Origin: Syntrophobacterales bacterium
GTDB taxonomy: Bacteria > Desulfobacterota > Desulfobaccia > Desulfobaccales > 0-14-0-80-60-11
Assembly (NCBI GenBank): GCA_023229795.1
Contig: JALNYP010000001.1
Location: 1-64,000 of the forward strand
Length of the DNA: 64,000 bases
Direction: 5' to 3'
Below are positions 1 to 8,457 of the stretch, piece after piece. The stretch's first letter is position 1, and the number at the start of each line of letters is the position of its first letter. A model generated the notes under the pieces. That model was not told the DNA's origin. It saw nothing but the letters and a program-made list of their open reading frames with translations, and made no database searches. The translations under genes were made by a program, and so were the position numbers.

Positions 1-447
1 CACAAAGGCCCAGCTAACCGGCAAATTCGCTCTCATAGATTTTGATTAACCTGAGCGCCGGCTAGAAATGGCCCGCCGACGCTAAAACACCAACATGAAA
101 TCACGACTTTCTGGATGAGAACTAACTAGATAAACGGACTCAGGTTCTTCTGAGTTTCCAAAACTCCTGAATAATCGGCGCCTCGGTCTGATCTCGACGG
201 CCATGACGTCTCTGATCGAAAATAAATTTACCATATGAATCTACAAAGAGATAGCTGATTATGTATCAGTACGTCGGTATCAGATTGACCGGGGCAAAAG
301 CAATAAGCGTTTATCCATATAGCAGACCAGAGAATATTAAACTTGGGTGGAGAGGTTGTCTGGTCGGGTCTTGACCATTACTATTTATGGGGAATCGACT
401 TTTTTTTTGCCGGTCCCTATTTCCCGGGACTGCCGCGGTTGACCACC
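1..447. other. Non-coding left edge
   Basis: No convincing gene is seen here. The stretch is more A/T-rich than what follows and has many stops in all frames. An in-frame TTG at 343 could extend the downstream ligase by 35 residues, but that extension is hydrophobic, lacks family resemblance and has no clear ribosome binding site. The promoter of the ligase gene presumably lies here, though I cannot pick a convincing -35/-10 pair. Confidence 0.5.
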
Positions 448-2043
448 ATGGGCTTAAAGGAATACGCAGCCAAACGGCAATTCGAGCAGACTCCCGAACC
501 GAAGCCGGTCCTGCGGCAGGAGGGGAGCCGGCTCATTTTCGTGGTGCAGAAGCACGCGGCCCGGCGGCTGCACTATGACCTCAGGCTGGAGCTGGACGGG
601 GTGCTGAAGAGCTGGGCGGTGCCGCGGGGGCCAACGCTTAATCCTGCCTTCAAAAGGCTGGCCGTCAGGGTGGAAGACCATCCCTTTGATTATAAAGATT
701 TTGAGGGGATTATCCCGGAAGGCAATTACGGCGCCGGCAGCGTGATCGTCTGGGACCGGGGCTTTTATCAGCACCCTGCCGCCAGAGATAGACAGGAAAA
801 CGAGAAGCTGCTCCGGGACGGATTAGCAAAAGGGGACCTGAAATTTGTGCTGGCGGGGGAAAAGCTTAAAGGTGAATTCGCCCTGGTGAGGACCAAAAAG
901 GACGAGAAGTCGTGGCTGCTTTTGAAGAAAAAAGATAGCTATGCCACGGAAGGGGACGTTCTCGGGGAGAATCGTTCCGTGGTGTCCCATAAGACCCTGG
1001 AGGAGATTGCCGCCGCCAATCCGGGGGTAGCTTCCCGGCAAAAGAATCTCGACCAAATCCGTCTGCGGGAAGCCATGGAAAGCGCTGATCTGCAGGAGGC
1101 CCCGGTCCAACCGATGCCGCACGGCATCAAACCGATGCTCGCCACCCTGGTTAAAGCGCCGTTCGATCATCCGGACTGGCTCTTTGAGGTGAAATGGGAC
1201 GGCTACCGGGCCGTGGCGGAAATCCAGGACGGCAAGGCTGCCCTTTATACCCGTAACCACATCTCCCTTCATAAAAAGTTTTCCCTGATTGCCGAGTCAC
1301 TGGAGAAATTCGGATTTGAGGCGGTTCTGGACGGCGAAATCGTCGTGGTGGATGAGCAGGGGCAGCCGAATTTCCAGATGCTGCAGAACTACCAGAAATC
1401 CGGCCGCGGTTATTTGCTCTACTATGTCTTTGATCTCCTGTTCTTTGAGGGGCATGATCTGACAAACCTGCCCCTGGTGAGAAGAAAAGAACTCCTGGAA
1501 AAAATTCTCCCTGCGGCCGGGCACATAAAATTCAGCGATCACGTCTGGGGAGAGGGCGTCTTATTTTTCAAGGTCGTCCAAGACAAGGGACTGGAGGGGA
1601 TCGTCGCCAAACATGCGCACAGCGTCTACCGGATGGGCAAAAGGAGCCGGCAGTGGCTGAAGATCAAGACGCAGCTCGCCCAGGAAGGCGTGATTGCGGG
1701 ATTCACCGAACCGCGAGGGGGGAGAGAATATTTCGGCAGCCTGGTCTTGGGGGTGTTTGAGGGGGACGAGTTGATTTACATCGGCCATTCGGGCGGCGGC
1801 TTTGGAGAAGAAAATCTCAGGGACATTTATGCAAGATTGCAGCCTCTGATCCAGAAAGAATGCCCCTTTAAAGTGGAGCCGGCTAGCAACACCCCGGTCA
1901 CCTGGGTAAAGCCGGAGTTGGTCTGCGAAGTGGCTTTCGCCGGCTGGACTGAAGAGGGCCTGATGAGACACCCCGTCTTTTCCAGGCTGCGGGAAGATAA
2001 GGCGGCCCGGGAAGTGGGGCGCGAAACGCCAGAGGAAATTTGA
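448..2043 (+). CDS. ligD: ATP-dependent DNA ligase D, phosphoesterase-ligase form without polymerase
   Basis: Predicted to seal DNA double-strand breaks in bacterial non-homologous end joining. The N-terminal 3'-phosphoesterase domain (about residues 20-150) shows the family's KHAARRLHYDLRLE signature and an EDHPFDY...EGxIPEGxYGAG segment. The ligase domain (about 220-530) has the adenylation motif EVKWDGYR with Lys249 as the nucleotidyl acceptor, followed by an LDGEIVV motif and a C-terminal OB-fold region. The protein stops where Pseudomonas-type LigD would continue into the primase-polymerase domain, so that domain is absent. ATG at 448 is chosen because the family usually starts with a short LxxYxxKRxF segment, seen here as LKEYAAKRQF. 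A DUF72 gene follows 6 bases later and may be cotranscribed. No Ku gene is present in the window. The assignment is firm; use in NHEJ is inferred. Confidence 0.93.
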   Translation: MGLKEYAAKRQFEQTPEPKPVLRQEGSRLIFVVQKHAARRLHYDLRLELDGVLKSWAVPRGPTLNPAFKRLAVRVEDHPFDYKDFEGIIPEGNYGAGSVIVWDRGFYQHPAARDRQENEKLLRDGLAKGDLKFVLAGEKLKGEFALVRTKKDEKSWLLLKKKDSYATEGDVLGENRSVVSHKTLEEIAAANPGVASRQKNLDQIRLREAMESADLQEAPVQPMPHGIKPMLATLVKAPFDHPDWLFEVKWDGYRAVAEIQDGKAALYTRNHISLHKKFSLIAESLEKFGFEAVLDGEIVVVDEQGQPNFQMLQNYQKSGRGYLLYYVFDLLFFEGHDLTNLPLVRRKELLEKILPAAGHIKFSDHVWGEGVLFFKVVQDKGLEGIVAKHAHSVYRMGKRSRQWLKIKTQLAQEGVIAGFTEPRGGREYFGSLVLGVFEGDELIYIGHSGGGFGEENLRDIYARLQPLIQKECPFKVEPASNTPVTWVKPELVCEVAFAGWTEEGLMRHPVFSRLREDKAAREVGRETPEEI

Positions 2044-2049
2044 CCGAAT

Positions 2050-2772
2050 ATGAAAATCTTGGTCGGCACCAGCGGCTATGGGTACAAAGAATGGAAAGGG
2101 AAATTCTATCCGGCCAAGATCTCGCCCAAGGACATGCTCCGTTTCTATGCGGAACGCCTCAGCACGGTGGAGATCAACAATACCTTTTACCACATGCCCA
2201 CCGAGACCGTCCTCGCCTCCTGGGCGGCACAGGTCCCCGACGAGTTTGTGTTCGCGCTGAAAGCGCCTCAGATCATCACGCACCTGAAGCGCTTGAGGGA
2301 CGTGGGCGGGGAGACCGAGTACCTCTTCAGGACGCTGTCCCTGCTAGACCGGAAACTGGGGCCGGTGCTTTTTCAGTTTCCCGCGAGTTTTCGTGCGAAC
2401 CCCGCGCGGCTTAAAGATTTTCTGGCGCTGATTCCCGCCCAGATCTCCTGTGCCTTCGAGTTCCGCAGCCCTTCCTGGCTCGAGGCTGAAATTCTTGACC
2501 TCCTGCGCGGCCGCGGATGCAGCCTGTGCAGCGCGGATACGGATGAGAATCCGGCCGGGGAGATTATCCAGACGGCGCCGTGGGGGTACTTGCGCCTGCG
2601 CCGGGCCGATTATTCGGAGGCCGATCTGGGCCAATGGCTGGAAAGAATCCTGGCGCAGAAATGGGAGAAGGCCTTTGTTTTTTTTAAGCACGAAGAAGAG
2701 GCCAAAGGGCCCGAAATGGCGATCCGCTTCCGTGAGCTTGTCGAGTCCAGGCGCGACGTGGTTATAACTTGA
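2050..2772 (+). CDS. DUF72 family protein (YecE-like TIM barrel)
   Basis: A 240-residue protein of the DUF72/YecE family. It opens with the typical VGTSGYGYKEWKGKFYP segment, then shows FYAERLSTVEINNTFY, FALKAPQIITH and a central LGPVLFQFPASF, all hallmarks of the family, at the expected length. The biochemical role of DUF72 proteins is not established; a TIM-barrel fold with a conserved pocket is known. It lies directly behind ligD with 6 bases between, which suggests co-expression with the repair gene. Its 3' end overlaps by 11 bases the 3' end of the convergent DprE2-like gene, so no independent terminator fits between them. Confidence 0.9.
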   Translation: MKILVGTSGYGYKEWKGKFYPAKISPKDMLRFYAERLSTVEINNTFYHMPTETVLASWAAQVPDEFVFALKAPQIITHLKRLRDVGGETEYLFRTLSLLDRKLGPVLFQFPASFRANPARLKDFLALIPAQISCAFEFRSPSWLEAEILDLLRGRGCSLCSADTDENPAGEIIQTAPWGYLRLRRADYSEADLGQWLERILAQKWEKAFVFFKHEEEAKGPEMAIRFRELVESRRDVVIT

Positions 2773-3499
2773 GCCTTTTAAAGACTGTCTCCGGAATGGC
2801 TTTGATGATGGCCATGATCCAGCGCCACAGCCATTTGGTATAAATAATGTCCTTCCCTTTTTTGTAGGCGGCGTAGATGTCAGCGGCGACTTCCGCGGGT
2901 TCGGCCAGCAGTTTTTCCGGGAGGTCCAGGTGCTCCGTCATTTTGGTGCGGATAAAACCCGGCAGCACGGTGAGGACCCGCACTCCGTGTTGATGGAGGC
3001 GGTTGCGCAGGCCGCCAAGGTAAATGCTCAAGGCCCCTTTGGCCGCGCCGTAGATATAGTTGCTCTGCCGGCCCCGCTCCCCCGCCACGGAACTGAGACC
3101 GACAATAAAGCCATGGCCCCGCCGGGCGAAATCCTGGGCCACGATTTCGAGGATACTGACCGCGCCCAGAAAATTCGTGTCGATGATCCGCCGGGCTTCC
3201 GCAAAATCTTCCTGGGCCCGGGGCTGGTCCCCCAGGTAACCGAAGGCCACCAGCACCCCATCGGGCTTGGGGTCCAGGCTCTGATAGAAGGCCGCATGAG
3301 CCGCATAATCCAGGGCGTCAAACGAGAGGGCTTGCGCCTTGACCTGAGCGCGGATTTCCAGATCCCGGGCCTGTTTCTCAAGGAGGCCCAGGTCTCGGGA
3401 GGCCAGATAGATATTGGCCTTCTCCTCCTGGGCGAATTTGCGGGCGACGGCCTCGGCTACGTCGGAGTTGGCCCCTAAGATCAGCAGTTGCATGGTCAC
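2762..3499 (-). CDS. DprE2-like short-chain dehydrogenase/reductase
   Basis: A 245-residue SDR. The N-terminal Rossmann motif is LILGANSDVAEAVARKFA, a form typical of DprE2, the NAD(P)H reductase acting on decaprenylphosphoryl-2-keto-ribose. Ser in VGLSSVAGERGR and the YxxxK pair in YIYGAAKGAL supply the catalytic residues. A C-terminal hydrophobic stretch could be membrane-associated. The start overlaps the DprE1-like stop by four bases, so the two are translationally coupled. In mycobacteria DprE1 and DprE2 together epimerise polyprenyl-phosphoryl ribose to arabinose; the same pairing plus a UbiA-like enzyme upstream supports that role here. A general SDR acting on another ketosugar remains possible. 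Confidence 0.8.
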   Translation of the reverse strand: MTMQLLILGANSDVAEAVARKFAQEEKANIYLASRDLGLLEKQARDLEIRAQVKAQALSFDALDYAAHAAFYQSLDPKPDGVLVAFGYLGDQPRAQEDFAEARRIIDTNFLGAVSILEIVAQDFARRGHGFIVGLSSVAGERGRQSNYIYGAAKGALSIYLGGLRNRLHQHGVRVLTVLPGFIRTKMTEHLDLPEKLLAEPAEVAADIYAAYKKGKDIIYTKWLWRWIMAIIKAIPETVFKRLKL

Positions 3500-4794
3500 A
3501 CTCCCAAGCGCTTGGATTGCAAGGAATTGAATTTCTCGGTCAGGCGATAGAGCTCGCGGATTTGGGCAAATTGCTCCCAGCGAGGATAACTTTTCTGGAA
3601 AACTTCCCGGGACATGCGTACGTCTTTGGTCAGATAGAGGCGGCCGCCGTGATCCAGGACGATGCGGTCCAGTTCGTCCAGGAAAGGAAAGAGGCGGTTT
3701 TGGATCTTGAAATCCAGGGCCAGGGTATAGCCTCCCAGGGGGAAGGAGAGATAGTTGGCGTTTTCGGGCCCGAAGAGCTTGAGGACCGCCAGGAAGGAGC
3801 CCAGGCCGGCTCCGGCGATCCGGCCCAGGATGAGCTTCAGTCCCGCCAGGCTGGCCTCTTTGGGGAGCACCAGTTGATATTGGGTGAACCCCCGGCGGCC
3901 GTATAACTTGTTCCAGTGGGCGATTTTGTCCAGGGGGAAGAAAAACTCCTCAAGGGGGACCAACCGGCCGGCCACAAAATTCGACTTGAGCTGATAATAA
4001 AAATAGTTGAACAACGACACCGAATATTGGTTCAGACAGAATCCCGGCAAGCCCATTGGAACTGTCCAGGTTTTGGCGGAGGGGAGCGTGAGGAGCCCGG
4101 CTTCCGCGGGTTCGCCCAGCATCAGAATGGAGCGGCCTTGATGCTCATGCTTGGCCAGGCAGTCAATCCAGGCGACGGAATAGGTGGCAGCCAGATTCTC
4201 TTCAAAGAGGCGGAAGACTTCTTCCAGGTTCCGGGCGGGGATGAGGCTCTCCCGGATGGAGGAGCTCAAGATGGGTTTCAGACTCAGCTCGGCCCTCAAG
4301 ATTACCCCGGTGAGGCCCATGCCGCCGCAGGTGGCATGAAAGAGGGGGGCATTCTCCCGGCGGCTGCAGCGCACCACTTCCCCCTGGGGTCCCATGAGTT
4401 CGAAGGCCAGGACCTGTTCGCTGAAACACCCCACCTTGTGATGGTTCTTGCCGTGGACATCGCTGGCGATGGCCCCGCCCACGGAAATGTATTTGGTGCC
4501 CGGGACGACCGCCGGGAACCAGCCCCGGGGGAGAAAGGCATCGATAAGTTCGGCCAGCGAAACCCCGCTTTCGCAGACCACGATGCCGGTTTGGGGATCA
4601 AAGCTCAGGATTTTATTGAAACGCCGGGTAAAGATCACCTGTTCGCTTAAGGCGCTGTCCCCGTAACTGCGTCCCATCCCATGGGCCACGCAGCCGTCAG
4701 CAGACTGGAGATAATCGCTTAGGGCCTCCTGATTATTAAAGGACTGACCGCGAACCTGAATTACGGGGAACCTGCCCCAGCCGGTGAGTTTCAT
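3496..4794 (-). CDS. DprE1-like FAD-dependent oxidase (polyprenylphosphoryl-ribose 2'-epimerase subunit)
   Basis: A 432-residue FAD-binding oxidase of the DprE1 type. The FAD-binding half shows GMGRSYGDSAL near residue 40 and GGAIASDVHGKNHH near 105-120. The C-terminal half carries FLAVLKLFGPEN, LSFPLGGYTLALDF and GGRLYLTKD, matching the substrate region of mycobacterial DprE1. The Lys in the TKD motif corresponds to the substrate-contacting Lys418 of M. tuberculosis. The residue equivalent to the benzothiazinone-target Cys387 is Ala359. DprE1 oxidises the 2'-OH of polyprenylphosphoryl-ribose before DprE2 reduces it to arabinose. The gene lies 75 bases downstream of the UbiA-like prenyltransferase and overlaps the SDR, forming an apparent minus-strand operon. 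Family comparison is from memory. Confidence 0.85.
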   Translation of the reverse strand: MKLTGWGRFPVIQVRGQSFNNQEALSDYLQSADGCVAHGMGRSYGDSALSEQVIFTRRFNKILSFDPQTGIVVCESGVSLAELIDAFLPRGWFPAVVPGTKYISVGGAIASDVHGKNHHKVGCFSEQVLAFELMGPQGEVVRCSRRENAPLFHATCGGMGLTGVILRAELSLKPILSSSIRESLIPARNLEEVFRLFEENLAATYSVAWIDCLAKHEHQGRSILMLGEPAEAGLLTLPSAKTWTVPMGLPGFCLNQYSVSLFNYFYYQLKSNFVAGRLVPLEEFFFPLDKIAHWNKLYGRRGFTQYQLVLPKEASLAGLKLILGRIAGAGLGSFLAVLKLFGPENANYLSFPLGGYTLALDFKIQNRLFPFLDELDRIVLDHGGRLYLTKDVRMSREVFQKSYPRWEQFAQIRELYRLTEKFNSLQSKRLGV

Positions 4795-4869
4795 AATCTG
4801 GCGTAATGGACTTGAGGATGGTTGTCATGCATGGTGGCGTCCGCCGGGAAATGAGTGCTGCTTGAACCG

Positions 4870-5760
4870 TTATATACTAGCGAAATTATATATCAGGAAG
4901 AAGAAGCTGAGAACCCAAAGCGTCAGGACGGCCTGGAGAAACCGGTCCTGGAGCAAGATCTTGGTGGGCGAGGCGGTGTGATTTTCCACCAGGGCCAGTT
5001 GCAGGTATCTGAGCAGCCCCAGCACCACCCAGAAACCCGTGAGGTACAAGCGGTCGGTGCCGTGTTTTTTAATAGTGTCCGGCGACACGGTATAGAGGAT
5101 ATAGGCGACAATGATCACCGCGGCCATGACCGCCATGCTGATGGACACGAATTCCAGGCTGTAGCCGTCGATGGAGCGGCGAGTGCTTTGGCCCTCAGCA
5201 GCCAATAGCAAGTCGTCCCGGCGCTTGGCCAGGGCCAGAAAAATGGCCAACAGAAAGGTCAGAATGACAATCCAGTGGCTGATGGGCACCGCCGCCGCCA
5301 CGCCTCCGGCCAGGACCCGGAGCACAAAGCCCAGGGCAATGCAGACGATATCGATGATAGCTCGATGCTTGAGAAAAAAGGAGTAGGCCACATTGAGGAG
5401 CAGATAGGCGCCCAGGATTAATAAGAAATCCGGCCTGGGCAGCAGAGCCCCTAACAAGGCGGCCAGGATCAGGAGGACGGCCATAAACATCATGGCCCCC
5501 GGGGGCTCGATAGCCCCGCTGGCCAGGGGGCGGTTCTTCTTGGTGGGATGCCGGCGATCTTCTTCGACGTCTTTCAGATCATTGAGGACATAGACGCCGC
5601 CGGCCGCGCAACAGAACGCCGCAAAGGCGATCAGGGTCTGCTCCAGGGCCCCCAGGTCCGCTAATTTCGCCCCGAAAAAGATGGGCAGCCAGACAAACCC
5701 ATTCTTGAAAAACTGATGAGGCCGCGCCAGTTGCAGGTATAATTTAGCTTTGTTGAGCAT
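4870..5760 (-). CDS. UbiA-family prenyltransferase, DPPR synthase-like
   Basis: A 296-residue integral membrane protein with about eight or nine hydrophobic segments. The first catalytic motif is NDLKDVEEDRRHPTKKNRP, matching the NDxxDxxxDRxHPxKxxRP form of decaprenyl-phosphate phosphoribosyltransferase (Rv3806c/NoeC type) rather than the quinone-pathway UbiA form. These enzymes transfer 5-phosphoribose from PRPP to polyprenyl phosphate, the first committed step to polyprenylphosphoryl arabinose. The start overlaps the upstream HAD phosphatase by 17 bases and DprE1/DprE2-like genes follow, so the four genes read as one pathway: transfer, dephosphorylation, oxidation, reduction. The final arabinosyl acceptor is not evident from this window. 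Confidence 0.85.
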   Translation of the reverse strand: MLNKAKLYLQLARPHQFFKNGFVWLPIFFGAKLADLGALEQTLIAFAAFCCAAGGVYVLNDLKDVEEDRRHPTKKNRPLASGAIEPPGAMMFMAVLLILAALLGALLPRPDFLLILGAYLLLNVAYSFFLKHRAIIDIVCIALGFVLRVLAGGVAAAVPISHWIVILTFLLAIFLALAKRRDDLLLAAEGQSTRRSIDGYSLEFVSISMAVMAAVIIVAYILYTVSPDTIKKHGTDRLYLTGFWVVLGLLRYLQLALVENHTASPTKILLQDRFLQAVLTLWVLSFFFLIYNFASI

Positions 5761-6421
5761 CTTTCAACCAGACGGCGAGCCCGTGCAAATGGCGGTTTTT
5801 TTGGCGCGCCGCCAGGATCAGGTGGGGCATGCCGGCCCGCCGGGCGCACTCTCCGTCTTTGGCCTCCTGATCTCCGATAAATAAGCACTCCGGGGGCGGG
5901 GCGCCCAACTTGGCCGCCGCCACCAGCAGGCCGGCGGGATCGGGCTTCAGCCGGCTGACCTCGGGGCAGGTGGCCGACACCACTACCTGGGCCGTTAATT
6001 CCAGGGTGCGGAGCTTGTCCAGAGCCGGATAGTCGGAAAAAACGCCGATAGGGATGCCTTGCTCCTGGAACTGCGAAAATAAGGCCTGAGCGCCAGGATA
6101 GCGGCAAGACCGTAAATAGGCAAGAGGTCTTTCAAACATCCAATATTTGACTACATCCCGGACCTTCTCCGGGGACACGCCCGCGGCTTGGGCGGCCCAG
6201 GCATACTGCCGGCTTTCCAGATCGGCCGCGGCCTCTGCCGCATGCTTTTCCCGCATTGTTCTGAAGAGCCAGAGGATTCTCAATTCAGCGAGGCGGGCCG
6301 GTTGACTGAGGACGCAACGAAACATCTCCCTTAACATCCAGAGGCGGAGCCTCCGTTGATCGTAAAGGGTGCCATCCACGTCAAAGATAACGGCTTGGGG
6401 AATGCCAGCGGGCGTGGTCAT
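5744..6421 (-). CDS. HAD-family phosphatase, candidate polyprenyl-phosphoribose phosphatase
   Basis: A 225-residue HAD hydrolase. Motif I is VIFDVDGTLYD (nucleophile and acid/base Asp), motif II lies in IGVFSDYPAL, and motif III/IV in LKPDPAGLL and CLFIGDQEAKDGECARRAG. The cap is helical. It heads the presumed operon and overlaps the UbiA-like gene by 17 bases. In mycobacteria an unrelated PAP2-type protein (Rv3807c) is proposed to remove the 5-phosphate from decaprenylphosphoryl-5-phosphoribose; a HAD enzyme in the same position here could do that job. This substrate assignment rests on gene order alone. Confidence 0.8.
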   Translation of the reverse strand: MTTPAGIPQAVIFDVDGTLYDQRRLRLWMLREMFRCVLSQPARLAELRILWLFRTMREKHAAEAAADLESRQYAWAAQAAGVSPEKVRDVVKYWMFERPLAYLRSCRYPGAQALFSQFQEQGIPIGVFSDYPALDKLRTLELTAQVVVSATCPEVSRLKPDPAGLLVAAAKLGAPPPECLFIGDQEAKDGECARRAGMPHLILAARQKNRHLHGLAVWLKDAQQS

Positions 6422-6464
6422 AGTCCAGGATAAGTTAATGCGTTTCTTTTCTTATATCATGCAG

Positions 6465-6695
6465 TTAGCCAAGTATCGACCAAATTTTGCGGCATGATAG
6501 TACGCCGATGAACTCTCCCAAACCGGCCACTATCCCGATTATCGTGGCGCTGGCCTTGAGGGAACCCAAAAAGGGGCCAGTTATGCTGCGGGCTCCTTCG
6601 TAGGTCAGGTCGCTGAAGAGGCTGACCACCCCCACCAGGATGATAAATTTCCAGGCCGCGGCCCGGGGAAGGTCTTTAGGGCTGATCGAATGCAA
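6465..6695 (-). pseudogene. N-terminal remnant of an MFS transporter
   Basis: The frame encodes a short stretch (AWKFIILVGVVSLFSDLTYEG, then SITGPFLGSLKASATIIG and GLGEFIG) that resembles the first two membrane segments of a subgroup of major facilitator transporters. After roughly 70 residues the resemblance stops and the frame ends at a stop codon, with none of the remaining ten helices nearby. It sits directly downstream of the EamA gene on the same strand. I read it as a truncated remnant; it has no obvious ribosome binding site (possible TTG start at 6695). Confidence 0.6.
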
Positions 6696-6721
6696 GGATT
6701 TTTTCTCTGGATGTCGACGAT

Positions 6722-7156
6722 TCACCGTTTCAAAGCCAGGATAACCACGCCTGCTCCCATGAGAAAAATGCCGAACCACTCCCTGGCGCCCGGTCGTTCA
6801 CCGAGGAACAGGACCGCAAAAAGCGCCACGAACGGGAGGCTCAGCTTGTCGACGGGCGCGACTTTCGAGGCCTCGCCCACTTTCAAGGCCCGAAAGTAGC
6901 AGACCCAGGAGGCCCCGGTCGCCAACCCTGACAACACCAGAAAAATCCAGGTCTTCGGTTGAAGTTCGAAGGGGTTGCGGTATTTCCCGGCGAAGTAAAC
7001 GAAGCCGGCGAGCACGATCAGGATCACAACAGTGCGAATAAGCGTGGCCAGGTCCGAATCGACGCCCTCCAGGCCGATCTTGGCGAAGATCGCCGTCAGC
7101 GCGGCAAAGACCGCTGATAATAAGGCCCAACCCAACCAGCCGGTCACCGGGGTCAT
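6722..7156 (-). CDS. Single-domain EamA/DMT-family membrane protein
   Basis: About 144 residues with four to five hydrophobic helices and one EamA repeat, ending in LGERPGAREWFGIFLMGAGV. Half-size EamA proteins of this type exist and probably work as dimers; they belong to the drug/metabolite transporter superfamily and the substrate cannot be predicted. The ATG at 7156 is preferred because it lies just past the stop of the upstream DUF190-CBS gene, while the longer frame would add a non-hydrophobic extension lying inside that gene. It may be the last intact gene of the crcB transcript. Confidence 0.82.
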   Translation of the reverse strand: MTPVTGWLGWALLSAVFAALTAIFAKIGLEGVDSDLATLIRTVVILIVLAGFVYFAGKYRNPFELQPKTWIFLVLSGLATGASWVCYFRALKVGEASKVAPVDKLSLPFVALFAVLFLGERPGAREWFGIFLMGAGVVILALKR

Positions 7157-7163
7157 GGGTGTC

Positions 7164-8444
7164 TCACGCGGTTGGGGCTGAGGTGGAGGCATATCCAGCT
7201 CGCAGCAGGGCATCACGGCTGACCAGGCCCTTGAATTTTCCCTGCGCATCGACCACAGGCAAGCGTTTAATCGCCTTTTCAAGCATCAGTCGGATGGCTT
7301 CGTTGATCGGGGCGTCTTCCCGCACCGTCACGATATTGGGGTTCATGACTTCCCCCGCGGTTTTGCCAGCCAGGTCTTCCTGAAGCGGGGTGGGCTCGGC
7401 TAAGGAAATCTTGCTCACAAAGTAATCCCAGATGCCCGGATGGCGGTCAGAAAAAGCTGCCAGGAGGTCCCGATCCGAGATCAATCCCAGGAAATTTCCT
7501 TCCCGGTCCACCACGCAAACCCGCTGAAGGTCGTTGCAGTCGATGAGGCGAATCACTTCCGCGATCGGGGTGTCTGGGGAAACCGTGGCGGTATCGCGGC
7601 GCATGATGTCGGAGACGAAGCGCAGGTTGACGGCAATCTCCTGCTTTTGGAAAGCTTGCCAATCAGGGCACTCCCGCAAAATGGTATGAAACACGTCCAG
7701 GCGTGAGAGGATGCCGACAAGTTTGCCGCTGGCATCGATGACCGGAAGACGCTTCACCTGTTTCTTCAGCATGAGATTTACGGCATCGGTAACCGACTTA
7801 TCCTGCTCAATGGTCACGGCCGGCCGAGTCATGACTTCTTTGGCCTGCCTCGGAGCGAGATCCGCAAGAATTGCGCTCGCTTTTTCAGGGCCCGATTCAG
7901 CCAGCAAACCGAGCCGCACCGGCATGCCTGCCTTATAGATTAAATCCCCCTGAGAGATGACGCCGACCGGCCGGTTTTCGCCATCGACCACGGGAACCCC
8001 GGTGAAAGTGGAAGAGAGCAGGAGGCGGGCCACTTCGGCCAGCGAGGTGAACAGGCTGACCTTTTTCGGAGCCGGGGTCATGATGTCCCGAACCCGGGTA
8101 TCCTTCGGGATGAGCAGACCATGGGTCTTATGGGAAATGACGTTCAAATCGTGGACAGCGACGATGCCGTCCGAGACCATCTGCTCCGCCCTGGCTAAAA
8201 CCCTCTCGGATTCGACAGCCGGCAAGACAATAGTGATCCGCACCGGCATATTGTAGGAGAGGACCTCAAGCCTGCCGGTAGCCATCTCCCCGCTTTCATA
8301 GGAACCCTCGATCCCTTTGGCCACCAGGCAACGCGCCGCGATCTTGAGGTCATGCACAAACTGGACGATGGCATCGTAAACGGGGCTCCCTTGCCAACGG
8401 ACTTCTTCACTCGTGAAGATCTCGATTATTTTATATTGCTGCAT
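7164..8444 (-). CDS. DUF190 and four-CBS-domain protein
   Basis: About 426 residues. Residues 1-100 form a DUF190 domain, a PII-like fold often encoded next to crcB. Then come two CBS pairs: VRDIMTPAPKKVSLF and KEVMTRPAVTIEQDKSV in the first, SDIMRRDTATVSPDTPI and GEVMNPNIVTVREDAPI in the second. CBS pairs usually bind adenine nucleotides, and DUF190 proteins resemble signalling PII trimers, so this is likely a cytoplasmic regulator of a transporter. It starts 14 bases after crcB (ATG at 8444 behind a GGTGGGG ribosome binding site; an in-frame GTG at 8456 is less likely). Co-transcription under the fluoride riboswitch implies a role in fluoride stress, possibly gating CrcB; that is inference. 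Confidence 0.88.
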   Translation of the reverse strand: MQQYKIIEIFTSEEVRWQGSPVYDAIVQFVHDLKIAARCLVAKGIEGSYESGEMATGRLEVLSYNMPVRITIVLPAVESERVLARAEQMVSDGIVAVHDLNVISHKTHGLLIPKDTRVRDIMTPAPKKVSLFTSLAEVARLLLSSTFTGVPVVDGENRPVGVISQGDLIYKAGMPVRLGLLAESGPEKASAILADLAPRQAKEVMTRPAVTIEQDKSVTDAVNLMLKKQVKRLPVIDASGKLVGILSRLDVFHTILRECPDWQAFQKQEIAVNLRFVSDIMRRDTATVSPDTPIAEVIRLIDCNDLQRVCVVDREGNFLGLISDRDLLAAFSDRHPGIWDYFVSKISLAEPTPLQEDLAGKTAGEVMNPNIVTVREDAPINEAIRLMLEKAIKRLPVVDAQGKFKGLVSRDALLRAGYASTSAPTA

Positions 8445-8457
8445 CTCCGGCCCCACC

